Positions 51,300 to 62,753 of a stretch of 64,000 nt of DNA are shown in pieces. Positions within the stretch are counted from its first letter, which is position 1, and each line of letters begins with the position of its first letter. The DNA lies in assembly GCF_009602425.1 (NCBI RefSeq), contig NW_022258359.1, positions 1 to 64,000 of the forward strand. The letters are read 5' to 3'. Made by a program: the position numbers and the translations under genes. The DNA is from Actinia tenebrosa (lineage: Eukaryota > Cnidaria > Anthozoa > Actiniaria > Actiniidae). The notes under the pieces are model-generated. The model was not told the origin of the DNA, did no database searches, and saw only the letters and a program-made list of their open reading frames with translations.

Positions 51300-52231
51300 C
51301 ACGTTTATATCAGACCTAGTATTGCGGGAACCAATTATTGCCTCAGCTGAGGCCAGTTTATAAAAGATTTTTAATACATAATTGTTTCANGACGTGTTCG
51401 TGTTGGTGGGGAAATAGTTATGCCTCTTTAATCAAACAATCACTTCTCTAAGTATCCAATTACAACTGCGTAAGCTAATATTGTAACATCTCCCCTTTTA
51501 TAATGTTTGAAATACATGGCTGGGATGATATAGAAAGATTTTAAAGATTTAAAAAATAAATGACCAAACAAAATGGCTGACTAAACTACGAAATGATCAT
51601 ATGGATATTAAAGCTCAACTGTAACAAAAATCAATGTCCTATAAATGTTCGGTAGTCAAGTAAACCGATCAGGTTTCTTAACCACTCTCTGACTTCTTCG
51701 TAGTACAGGTGGATTGACCGCGGGTTCTGACGCAGGTAGAACTTGAGGTGTCCTTGCACTGTCTGCCTCTGGTGATGCTTGTGTGTCACTAGCTGGTTCT
51801 TTCGGTGCTTCGTCGACGGGCTTTAAAAGCTGTCTGTTTCGGCGAAGTAGCTCTCCGTTCGACTCAACTAGGTATGACCTGTCTGAGAGTTTCTCTTTAC
51901 AGTTCCCNACTTCCCAGGGCTTGCCTCTCTGGTTTGGCGCTACTCTTACCTCTTGGCCTATTTCTAGGTCTGGTAGGACCTTTACATGTCTGTCGTAGTG
52001 ACTTTTGGCTTTCTGGCGCTTAAGGTGGATTTTGGTTGTCACACCTTCCGCTACTTTGGGNNNNNNNNNNNNNNNNNNNNNNNNNNNNNNNNNNNNNNNN
52101 NNNNNNNNNNNNNNNNNNNNNNNNNNNNNNNNNNNNNNNNNNNNNNNNNNNNNNNNNNNNNNNNNNNNNNNNNNNNNNNNNNNTAAATTTTTTTTTTTTT
52201 TTTTTTTTTTTTTGGTTTTCAAGGAAGGCAC
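51300..52231 (-). mobile_element. Gypsy-like LTR retroelement fragment (fossil)
   Basis: On the minus strand a frame beside the N gap resembles the end of a Ty3/Gypsy pol region (integrase C-terminal part, with a Pro/Glu/Ser-rich tail). It is followed by a purine-rich tract near 51489-51500 and then TGTTACAATATT..., which looks like the start of a 3' LTR (51488 downward; its far end not determined). Only this 3' portion is seen. The upstream part is lost in the gap or absent, so the copy is partial. Age cannot be estimated without the second LTR. Confidence 0.6.
52061..52183. other. Assembly gap (N)
   Basis: 123 undetermined bases, followed by a poly(T) run (52191-52213). It borders the LTR element fragment. 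Confidence 0.99.
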
Positions 52232-52364
52232 TTTTCGCTACTAGTAGGGTATATGTCATAGCCTACTAGTAGCTCATCCAATCAGAATGCAGCACGCCGT
52301 GCGGAGATACGGATTATTACCTTCTCGTGTCGAGAATACGTAATACGTATCACCTTGCTCCTCG

Positions 52365-52480
52365 ACTAGTCTCTTACGCAGCCGCTATTCGTGTCGTCAC
52401 GTAATCCTCACTACTAGGGGAGTGAGCGTGACGTGACGCCACTATCACTGATAGGAGACACGCGCTGCCATGTAATATCC
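52365..52480. repeat. Diverged copy of the CAGCCGCT/GTCGTCACG hairpin family
   Basis: CTAGTCTCTTACGCAGCCGC then TATTCGTGTCGTCACGTAAT parallels the left arm and loop of the element at 40864. A CGTGACGTGACGCCACTATC stretch and AGGAGACACG follow as a worn inverted arm. Confidence 0.5.
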
Positions 52481-53039
52481 TCTTTCGTTTTAATTACTGA
52501 ATCTCTAAGCCATCAGTTTATTTCTCTACTGGTTACTAAAGCGATTGACGTTTAACGATTAATCTTTAATAGCACGAGAAAGACATCGCCACTCCGTTTA
52601 TAGAGCGACACGAAAAGCCTTTTAATGCATGCCACTGCAGAAGAATAGATCGGTTCTGAGCAGCGTCAAATCTAAATGCGTCGACTAGCTGGTTCAAGAA
52701 CTGTCTAGATCTCATCATCAGGCGAAAACATCAAGGAAATAAATTAACAAAGATAAAGGGAAGAAAAGCTACATGGAAACCATGTCTATTTTTATATATC
52801 GTTTTTACATTGACGACATGTTCGTGATACATTGTGGAGTTGGGGAGAGATGCATCAGTGTTCCGTTCCCTAATGATCCATTACGTACCACCACGGCCTC
52901 CAGCTACAACACCTTATCACACATACAACGACACGTACAGGGATACCATGAACTCTGTTAACTGACGCTTCTGTCGAGATATAAAAAAATAAGATACAGT
53001 TATAAAATGAAAAAGATTATCCATCGTGGATGTAAATCA

Positions 53040-53232
53040 AAGATTATACTTATTCATTTGTCTTAAGATTTTGGCAGTGCAGATGGAACTAGTGCTAGTG
53101 TTAGTCTTCATCCGGCAGGCAATGGTGTAGACTGAAAGTTAGTCTTCTAATATGATCACCATCTTATGTACGTTCCAGTTTACGTTGCGGTCGACTATAT
53201 CTAACTGAGACAAATGAATAAGTATAATCTTA
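53040..53232. mobile_element. MITE with perfect 24-bp inverted ends
   Basis: AAGATTATACTTATTCATTT... (53040-53063) is matched exactly in reverse complement at 53209-53232. The total is about 193 bp with no ORF. No clear target duplication. Confidence 0.8.
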
Positions 53233-53559
53233 AAAGATACATCTAATTGTTAGGTAGCTAAAATATCAAAACTCGACAAATGCTAGAAAAGAAGATTGGG
53301 CTGCCTGTGTCACAGTTGGCGGATAACATTCTCGATTACTTTCATGTTTACTATTATGATTATCATTCGTCTTGCTGAGAAGATATTCTAAATTTGAAAT
53401 CCTAGAAAGAATGCTTTACAAAAACTCGTGCCGAGCTAATGCATTAATAGACATTTTTTGCTTGGGTGCATTGTTTTTTAATGCATTTACACTCCTGGGT
53501 AGACGGCTTAATGCCTAAAAAGTTTCGCAACCAAGATAAAGCAGTCGATATATCGAATT

Positions 53560-53760
53560 AGAATTTGATTGTTGTGGAAGGGAGAAAAACCGGAGAACCC
53601 TGGGGAGAAACCCTCGAAGTATTGGAGAGAACCAACAAACAACTCTACTCACATACGACGCAACGCCGAGCCGGCTGGATTCGAAACCCGGGTCGCATTG
53701 CATGACGAAAGGCGCCGCACGCCATCTGCGTGCTTCTCATTTCAATTTACATGTCATTTC
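53560..53760 (-). repeat. tRNA-derived SINE-like repeat, copy 3
   Basis: On the minus strand: GGTTTCGAATCCAGCC (B-box-like), TGTGAGTAGAGTTGTTTG, GGTTCTCTCC, CGAGGGTTTCTCCCC and TCTCCGGTTTTTCTCCC. This is the block order of the copies near 7350 and 33176. The tail blocks also appear alone near 40752-40785. Confidence 0.55.
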
Positions 53761-54351
53761 CTACAGTATTATTTCTTCGTTTAACAGTTGCGCATGAGAA
53801 GATACATGAATATGGATACAACTCAAACAAAGAATCTCCTTCTCAAGAGAGAAGGTAGATGGGAAAACATTACACCTAAGTTAAAGAGGCAGTAAATTGG
53901 CAGCCACACCAAGATAGCCATAATATAACGTGTACTCCATTGAATTCACTAAAATGCATGTTGAAGGCCATAAATCAACCGTCCAATAATCTACGACAAA
54001 AGCACACAAAAAAATAAAGCAGTTTTCGTATGTCTGTGAAAAAGTCGGTGCCTTAGCGTGCCTAACTTGCTCCGACCGTGATGATTTCTAGAATTTTGAT
54101 TGGAAAATTATTTTCTCTCGCAATGTGATTGCTCTGGCATGCGCAGTGCCGTGACCTTGGCGTAACCGTGTCCACGATGTTTTGGGTATTTGATTGGAAA
54201 AAGAGTAAATTTTCGAGCGATGTGATTGGTCTGACGTATGCTTTGCAGTGTCACAACCGTGTTTGAGCCGTGTTTGTGCCCAGAGCTTTTCACAGTCATA
54301 CGAAAGCTGCTCTAAGAGCTGCTTTTTGTTTTACCTTATGTAAGGTTCGTG

Positions 54352-57300
54352 CTACTCTACTTTGACACTCTGGCAGGTGTACCCATAGTGGTTGGGGTTG
54401 CAAGAACACCAGAAAACTCCATTGCTAGAATTACAAGTTCCTCCATTTTGACAGGGATTGGGAGTGCACGTTCCTTCATCTGTGATTCAATGACATATGT
54501 ATTATAAACAAATTAAAAAATCGATACGGTTGTACATGAAGGGTTCAACCATAAAGCTAGCTGATTTTTTTGTAACCAGGCCTGCATGACAAACTCAAAA
54601 CCTGTTAGCATTGAGCCCGTACATATCTGCAATGCGGCGTCGCGCAAAAATATACAGTCAATTAAAAAAATGTTGTCGACGACCAACTCAAGTCTACGCG
54701 ACTGGACCGAAAGGAACTCTGGGTAACAATCATTGAAGCCGAGTTGACTCCATAATTTTATCTGACTAGTTATGCCTGGTTTACAACACGAATCTTCTTA
54801 GGCGAGCGGGAAGTGTCGAAGGAGACGTTTTTTTAATGCCTTTATATTTTCGGAATTGTGAACTGAATCATTAGTACTTTGTTTTTGTTTCCCTAAACCC
54901 AAAGACATGCATTATTGATGGATTGTTTCTCGCCATTATCTTATTACTAGTGGGAACAATTAATTCAGAACGAATATTTAACTGCTTCAGTGATTTTTAC
55001 CCATATTCCTTTCGGTCCAGTCGCGTAGGCTTGAGCTGGTCGACGACAACGTTTTTTGAATTGACTGTAAACAGACAACAGGGAAAACCTTGCATTGGGC
55101 GAAATAACTAAAAGGAGTATGTAAATTATCGTAATTACGCTATAAAGTTTAACAAGTTGTGCATGTTTACTTCGCGCTGATTGGCTCTTTGCCTCTGAAG
55201 GTATCAGCAAGCTAGAAATCGTTATGAGAAGGACGCGGACTGGTCATGCAATATTGTCACTTGTTTACGTTGCGTTTGAGGAGATTGGCCCCGCAGGAAG
55301 GAAAGAAAAATGTTTTTCGAGATGGAAGAGGGAGCTGAAGAATATGACGCCAAGTTTTATTTTTAAATAAACCTATGTATAACGAGATAGATGAGGCAGC
55401 AAGCCCTCTGGGATGGGCTCGGATATCAAATAAGAACATGCGTAATAAGTAAATTACGAGCCTTAGATGAAACGACTGAAGAAGAGTGCCATACAAGCCT
55501 TTCACAACTTCAAGTCGCGTAAAAAATGAGCCAGCTCAACTAGAAACTGTGGACAGCTGTTTCGGCCTGTATTGGGCCTCGTCAGCACAGTGTATCTAGT
55601 GAGCTGGCAATCCCACGAAAAGTTTAGGGATGGTAATTAAGTAAGGGGGGGTGGGGGGGCTGGTGGTATTTTCATTGGCATTAGGAGGACCCAAAAATCC
55701 ATATAGGGAAAGGCACGCTCGATACTTGTCTTTGGAAGGGGTCTAGCCCTCGCCTCATTTGTTATGGACCATGTATTGTCCTATAAATGCAATAATTGGA
55801 GACATCAAACATTCCATGGATCCAACCAATTAATAAAACTTATAGCACATTTTATTGTCTTACGTTTATCTTCGCATCTGTTTCCAGTGTATCCATTCGG
55901 GCACTCACACATAAAGCCATTTTCTTTGCCTGTACAATTCCCTCCATTCTGGCACGGAGTACTAGCACATTCATCGATGTCTGAAGTGATAACTAAGAGT
56001 ATAAGACTAGCTTCCCAGACTTCCTGGTCGAATGAGGAATTTGCGCCGAAAATTTCATGTTATAAAATTCAACTTTTTCTTTGAATAATATTTTTAATGA
56101 TGCGACGACCTAAACTTAATAAGGCATGGTTGGTTCAAGAAAATTTCAGTTTGAACTGACAGTGATGAAGGTGCGAGCAAGATGCAGTAACAACCAGTAT
56201 TGATCTCATCAGCATACTCCCAGCCTACTGTAAAACAACGTTTGCGTGTTTTTTCTGTTTTCTTTTGACTAAAAGATAATAAACGTGCCTACGAGAAGCA
56301 GAAATATGAAAAAGAAGAATAAAAACAATTTCACTTTACTGCCATGTTTGCTTCGTTTTTCCAAGCTAAAAGGAATGCATGTCGCCTGGTCATTTTGTCC
56401 ACTCATGCGTTGCGCACCGCGTATACACCGCTCAGCTGGAAAGCTGGTTGGTTGTTACCTGGTATCGATTGCTTAGTAAAGGGACATTGATCAGTAGATA
56501 TCAGTCACTGAGATACATCAAATATGAGTGAGATATGCCGATTGTTTCAGTGCTATTACCCAAAGGACATGTTTTAATTGAAGAAATCACTCATAGTTAC
56601 AGTTTACATACAGTTATTAATGAGCCCGATAATTAACACCCAATAGCTTATAAGCGTGTGTGTGTGTGTATTCATATATTGCATTATCTTGTGTGATGTA
56701 TATCAAGGAAAAAAATCATTTTCAAAATCACTTATATGTGAACAGTGTAGTAGTATGGTTGCAGTATTTTTGCATGTGGAACTCTCTTTTCAGAGATATA
56801 AACATTTGAAATATCAATATGCAAATAAGATGACGTAAATTCAAGAATAGGTTACATCTTGCAGTGTAATTTTCGACAAGTGTTCCGAAGTGAAATAACC
56901 TAAAAGTGTACGAAGTCATATATTTCAATTATAAAGATGATTTGCAAATGAAAAAACAGCAGTACTTTCCACAACAGCATTTTTGTATAATAAATTAGTC
57001 TTGAATTTACGTCATCTCATTTGCATATTGATATTTCAGATGTTTATATCTCCTAAAAGAAAATGTTACATACAAAAATACTGCAACCATACTACTACAC
57101 TATTCATATATAAGTGATTTTGAAAAAAAAAATCCTTGATATACACTTTAAAAATACCAACTCCAGCGATGGCCGTCAGCATAGCTTGCTAGCTCAGTTC
57201 AATTGGCATTAAGAGATTACTATGGCAACTTATGGGTTGGAATACCTGGTGTACTGAATTTAGAACATAACTTGTCGTAATGAGTCAACCCGGCTGAACA

Positions 57301-58222
57301 ACATTCAAGTGCTTGTCAAAGTAAAACTATAAACTGATATCCAAGACTTGAAGATAAGCCGTTTCACTTCTCCGCATTCAAAGATCCTCAGACAGACATT
57401 TACATGACCAAAGCACAAAAGTGTTCAACCCTCGCTTACCTTTAATGCATCTTGACTGGTTCTGTGAAAATTTCAACAGTAATCAAAATAAATATTGTTT
57501 AATATATCATGCATGTTCTAGATACTGTCAAAACGTCGTTAAAAAAAAGCGGTTGTGGCAACTTTTGGATTAATTAGGGAAAAAAAAGGAAGAAAATAGA
57601 CTCCTCTCAAAAACGACAGCGGAAGCCATTGATATTATTAAAACAGTTTTGTACTAAAACCATACCTTTTAGTTAAATTAGTTTCATAGACATATATCTA
57701 GAAAAATGATTCTCTTTATTGATAAAGGCTCGGTGTCAGCACTAGTGATAATCAGGGCAAAGTCGAATTTGCTTTCTCGCGACTGAATACCGGTTGAGTA
57801 AGCAATTAATGAGGGAAAACTGAAGAAAAACTTACTTTAATTGGTTTGATTTGCTGGAATACATATCCTCGAGTGAAGACCAAAGTTTTTCCTGGTGTTA
57901 AACAGTGATCCATACCACATTCATAGAGTTCACATATACCCGATACGGGTTTGTGGTACTGGTATGTATACGACAAGCAAAGGGAATCATGACTGCATGC
58001 TAAAATACACTCAAGCCAGTCTACGGTCAACATCTTAACATACGACTGGATTTTCAAAGAATAGTCTTTGAAGGTATAGGAAGAAAATCCTTGAGCACGA
58101 CCGAGAAGAGTAATACTGACAAGCACGAACCAGAAGAACGTGGTGCGTATTTCAGCCATGTTCATAAAAAGTAGAATGAAAATCCTCAGGCGTTTTTGCA
58201 CTTGTAGTGGCTTTGTCCTCAA
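54352..58222 (-). CDS. Secreted PAN-EGF-EGF protein
   Basis: Minus-strand exons: 58222-57836 (signal peptide FFWFVLVSITLLGRAQG and PAN-like domain with VDWLECILACSHDSLCLSYT and CELYECG), a 22-nt micro-exon 57461-57440 (NQSRCIK), 55980-55864 (calcium-binding-type EGF, DIDECASTPCQNGGNC...CECPNGYTGNRC) and 54479-54352 (EGF, CTPNPCQNGGTC...CSCNPNHYGYTC). The last frame ends at TAG, so this may be the terminal exon. Alternatively a donor inside it leads to further exons. Phases run 0, 1, 1 and agree. The start may be an inner Met (MNMAEIRTT). Predicted ~215 residues, extracellular; function unknown. The PAN exon is paralogous to that at 50386, giving a tandem pair. Confidence 0.72.
55530..55608 (-). 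ncRNA. Type I hammerhead ribozyme
   Basis: On the minus strand the full fold can be written. Stem I pairs GCCAGCUC with GAGCUGGC, CUAG with CUAG and ACUGUG with CACAGU. The core CUGACGA lies at 55585-55579, stem II is GGCC/GGCC with loop CAAUACA, and GAAA lies at 55563-55560. A short stem III (ACA/UGU, loop GC) leads to the cleavage triplet GUC ending at 55552. Every invariant core base is present. Type I hammerheads with tiny stem III are known from Penelope-like elements and retrozymes and often cleave best as dimers. It lies in the intron between the two EGF exons (55864 and 54479), in the sense direction. Confidence 0.85.
56700..57148. mobile_element. Foldback element with ~150-bp inverted arms
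   Basis: The left arm (from TATATCAAGGA near 56700 to about 56850) is matched in reverse complement by about 56998-57148. Shared blocks include CAAAATCACTTATAT, GTGTAGTAGTATGGTTGCAG, GAGATATAAACAT and ATATCAATATGCAAAT. The spacer is ~150 bp. Ends GTATATCAAGG...CCTTGATATAC would allow a TA target site. It lies in an intron of the PAN-EGF gene. Confidence 0.8.
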
Positions 58223-59563
58223 TTAATCAAGGTTAGATGAGTTCAGGTTATTTCGGTCGTACGCCTATCCCCTCGGTGACGCATGTCACGTATATTAACC
58301 TACCTAAGATGCATGCTCCTAGCTCTCGTACCGTAGTTTATTTCGATATAACATCAAACAACATGACCTCGCCCACCTGTAGCGATCGAATAACAGCCAG
58401 TAAGCCTTTTTATACTCAAAAGTATTAATTGTATTTTAGTTTTCTCAGGTTTTAAAATGCAGAGTAAGAGAGAAGCTAATGATTCCATATAATCATATTA
58501 TGACACTTGATAAATTTTTCTACTTTCTTGGCTAAATAAAACTCGAAAACCAGCTGGCTTTTCCCACGAACTTGTTCATAGTTGGACAGGATGTCGTCAG
58601 AATACACAAGAGTATTTCATCTTCTATGACAAGATTGATTTGCTATCCTCACAGTTGTCGTAAACACAACTATTACTTTATGTTATACGTACTTCTGTTT
58701 ATCACTTTAAGGTCAATTCTTATTTACTTTCTAGATCCCCTTACGCCTTCCAGCTGTCTTTACTAGGAACGGCGACAAATGTTCACAGGAGGTTGCGCCC
58801 AGTATTACATCATGGACTAATCATCGGTGTTGTACGAGCTTATTGAAGATTCTTATTTAACTTCAGGTTTTCTCCCTTCACGACTGAACTTGTTTTTTTA
58901 TTTTATTTTTTTTTATTTATTTAGACATATTTGACTAAAAATTTGCCCCAAAAGCTGTAAAGGTTAACAGGGGGCTCACATCCATAATATTTACAGTACA
59001 AAGAAAGAAAATTAAGCTAGCAAAAGCGAAATAATGAAAACAGGAAATGAAAAAATAATTAATCTTTGGTGAATAAAAAACGGTTTGTAGCTAACATGTA
59101 CTTTTGTACTTCAGTGAAAAATTCATGATTTTTTTTTTAAGTCTAAGTCTCTACGTAATGTTTAATAAACGAGCAGGAGTGTTTTATCGGGTATAAAACA
59201 CGAGGCGCAGCCGAGTGGTTTTAGACCCGATAAACCACGATCTGCGAGNTTATTGAACGGCTTAGAAAACTTATGATGTTTGTTCTCATTGTGTACCGAT
59301 TTTTTTACGAAATGAACCAAGTTTGATAGAGAAAATCCAAGTTAAATTTTATGCAAATGAAGACGAATCTTTATCAGATATAAAATCACCTTCATGGTCA
59401 TGATTTCTATTGTGTTTTCTTCATGAATTATTAATGAGTTTTCTAAAGCCATATAAGACTGAACTTGTTCTACAACTATAGTTATTCTGAAAGAGGTGCC
59501 TGACCATGACTACGGAATTCCCAACGCTAAGACATGCACATTAAAAGAAAGCGAGCTCGTCAG

Positions 59564-59735
59564 CGAAACACTCTACCAAGGATTTCGATCGATCGTAGGC
59601 CAAGATGAATGGCTGTTTGATGATGGCATGAGAATCTTATTTAAATGACGAAAACACTCTACCAAGGATTTCGATCGATCTTAGGCCAAGATGAATAGCT
59701 ATTTGATGTTGGCATGAAAATCTTATTTAGATGAT
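59564..59735. repeat. ~88-bp tandem duplication, two copies
   Basis: Both copies read AACACTCTACCAAGGATTTCG followed by GGCCAAGATGAAT, TTTGATG and ATCTTATTTA. They differ at a handful of positions. Confidence 0.85.
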
Positions 59736-61288
59736 TGCCTACTATTGCAAAATCCATGACTTTTTCTCCCAATCGCAATTAAATCAAATTTAATGCTGGT
59801 TTCAAAGCAGAAATGAAAAGGAGTGTCCCAAGGTCGTTTTTGAGATCGTGGTATTCACGGTTAAACGAAAACAATCAAATCAAAAAATTTTCCGAATACT
59901 AACACAAAGGAATGAAAACCAACTTTCTTACAAAAAACAATCAACGCCCCCGCTCGTATTCAAACTTTTGATTTTTTTAAAATGAAACATTAGTTAGCTT
60001 AATACAAATAATTTTCCAAATATAAGACTATACATTATAGTCAAAATCAATTCCGTTTTATTCATCTTATTTTTTTCGTTAATAACGGTCAGAGTTCAAT
60101 ATGTACAAACAAGAAAAAATTGACATTCTCTTAGTATAAATTAAACGTGTTTTCTAAGTAAAACCTAGTCTCCTTTGCAGCGCCGGTTCTTTAGTGTAGA
60201 TCCAAAACTTCAGACCCAAATCATTGTCCAATATATATTTTATACTGCACTTCGAGAACAGTTTAAAAAACAAATGATAGCCGGGAGTTGCGTGGAATAT
60301 TCTACTATCTAACTCTTGCAATCCCGAGGGCTCAAATCCAAAGTAGACAGTCATATAATGAGCCTTTGAAAATATAATTAATGAGCAGTAAATCAATCAA
60401 CCTATAATTCATGGTTCCGACTCAATAGCGAGGTTTTCTCATTGAAATCAAAATGCTAGAGCATGGCACCGGAATCGCCAGGGCACGGGATCAAATGCCG
60501 TTGAAGACTCAGAATTTTTTCTTAGTCTTATACTGATTAGTAGCTGCATAAGGTGCTTGATGAAATACTGTGCAGATCACCAGCTCAGTTATTAGATACA
60601 TTATGACCGCAGCACAAATATCTAGTCTATATATATCCTTATAGACAATCAAAATATTGTCCCACAAACAACTATATACACAGTGATACACGGTATCTGT
60701 TTTAAAGAGTACTACAAGGATTACGAGGCAATTTTATTTTATTTTCAAAGGACAGTAAATGATTGAAACAAGAGAAAATGAACTCAGAGAAGGAATCTCC
60801 TGGTATTTCATGCTTTTCTACTCTGTTTACTCACGTTTGTTTTGAAAATGTGTTTTGAACTTGTGGCAGTTATCAGCCATCTTCTCAGGCCATTTTTGAA
60901 GAAAGAAAACTTGCATCTTTTGAACAATGACAATCTCGATTTTCCGGAAAGAAAGCGGAAAATCGCTAGTGATTAAAGGTTTTACTAGCAGCCCTTGTTC
61001 GAGGTAATATACAAAAGCCATGTATTAAGTTTGTTGTTGTTTATCTTCGATCGAGTATTTTCTTTGAATGTTTTGCCTTTGCATTTTAAAAAACTTTTAA
61101 GCTTTTCGTGAATTTGAATTTTTAAGGAAAATCACATTATCTGCACTGAATACTACAGGTTTGGCTTTCTTGAGTTGAAAAAAAATCAGTTTCTAGTGGT
61201 TTGATTCATTCGTTTATAGTTTGTTAGATTAAAAGATAAATTGGAAATTCAAATGACCGTATCTCACTCAAACATGGAGACCTAAGGT

Positions 61289-61661
61289 CCTGGCTAAACG
61301 AGGAAACAAGTTTGCAGAAACATGTTTTTCCCGCGCACATGTTCCCCGATGATTCCAAGTTTAGCCACATGCGAAACATTGCTACGTGCAGCAAATTTTG
61401 CTTCCAAGACGCAAAATTTTTTCTGCTGTACGGCAGAAACATTTCATACTTCCAAGACGCATGGAAACAGTGTTTCCCAATGTTTCCTCGTTTAGCCACG
61501 AAAGTNAACATTCTAAAAGTTCGTTACTTAGCAACGCTAGCTCTATCTTGAAAGTGCGCATGTGCTAACCTATATTGAGTAAACGTGTTTCCCGATGTTC
61601 CCTGACAGTTTTGCCACCTTTGGAAACATTTAAGAAAACATGTTTCCCCGTTTAGCCAGCG
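61289..61661. mobile_element. MITE with CTGGCTAAACG ends and CCTAAGG target duplication
   Basis: The left end reads CTGGCTAAACGAGGAAACA and the right end TGTTTCCCCGTTTAGCCAG, inverted repeats with one mismatch. CCTAAGG stands at 61282-61288 and 61662-61668, a probable 7-bp target duplication (8 bp with one mismatch, which would fit hAT). The interior carries more TTTCCTCGTTTAGCCAC-like copies of the end motif. No transposase. Confidence 0.75.
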
Positions 61662-62753
61662 CCTAAGGGANATATCATAGTATGAAAACTATACTTATTA
61701 TAGGTGTGTCCTTTAAATTTTCTTCATCTAATTTCGACTTATTCCCACATAATTCAAAGCCTACAAACACTTCGCTTGTCAAAACAACTTTTATATTTTT
61801 CTATCCATTCATTGATACGGCATATTTTGATTTTTCCTGTGGCAAAAATTACAAAAATACCGAACTAGGTCCCAGAGAAATGTCCAGACTTTTTATTGTT
61901 TGTCAGTATGGATACAGAAAATCTTTAATAAGCGAACGGCTGTTGTTTTTGTTGGGCGAAAAAATCAAGGAAAATGTTTTAAACAAACGCTAAAGACAGA
62001 TGCATAATGAGTACGGCGCGCAAAGCATGCTCGTGAAAAATCCTCCTTTAGTCAGAAATACCGAACACCATGAAACAAAGCTAGATTACAATGAACATTA
62101 CAATATACAGACTGGTTGCTATGACATTGCTTGATATTCTTTATAAAACTCTATTTTCTTTTTTTCTATACAACAGTACTACGTAACTAATACAAGTAGA
62201 ATCTTGAAAACTACTAATTAACATTTTGATCTATATAACTCAATGACCTCATATCCCCCTTCCCCCTCCCCTGCTGTTTACAGTACTACTAGTTTGGAAC
62301 TGTTTTCATGTGTTCCGTGGAACTGTGATATCTGCACCTAGACACTCGGGATTTTGGCTTCCATCAATAACATTTAGTACCAACTATTTGATGGAATTTG
62401 AGCTCATTCCAGAAGTCCGAATCAATCTCTTTCCTGATTAGTCGACGCACTGAGGTTGACCCATAAGCATCAAGTAGTATATGTAAACAAACATGTGAAG
62501 GTGTTAATTTGAATTTTGACTTCCTGAATAAGCTTTGTGCCCAGGGTTTTTTTTTTCCTGTGAGCGAGAAACGAGTGACAGAACTTTACCCCTGGGTTCC
62601 CAAGTATTTTCATAAACATTTTATCATACATATTTGCTTGTCTTAGGCATGAGGACCCAGACCAAAGGACCAGATTATATCGTAAAAACATCACTAATCT
62701 AGTCATTTTCAGGACCAATTCTATCTCTACATTATTCGGGTTTTATAGCTGTC

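Larger units (their letters stand above)
52214..54351. other. Region between the PAN genes, repeats only
   Basis: Holds a relative of the 40864 hairpin family (about 52365-52480), a small MITE (53040-53232), a SINE-like copy (53560-53760) and unique AT-rich sequence. No supported exon. Confidence 0.55.
58223..62753. other. Intergenic region between PAN-EGF gene and PBK
   Basis: No exon supported. Holds a small inverted repeat (59177-59245, TGTTTTATCGGGT...ACCCGATAAACCA), an ~88-bp tandem duplication (59564-59735) and a MITE with a target duplication (61289-61661). Confidence 0.55.

Noticed and set aside
52645-52735. CCTGATGATGAGATC on the minus strand as a further hammerhead core
   Set aside because: No GAAA follows at stem II distance and no cleavage triplet is in place. 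It may still be part of a dispersed repeat.
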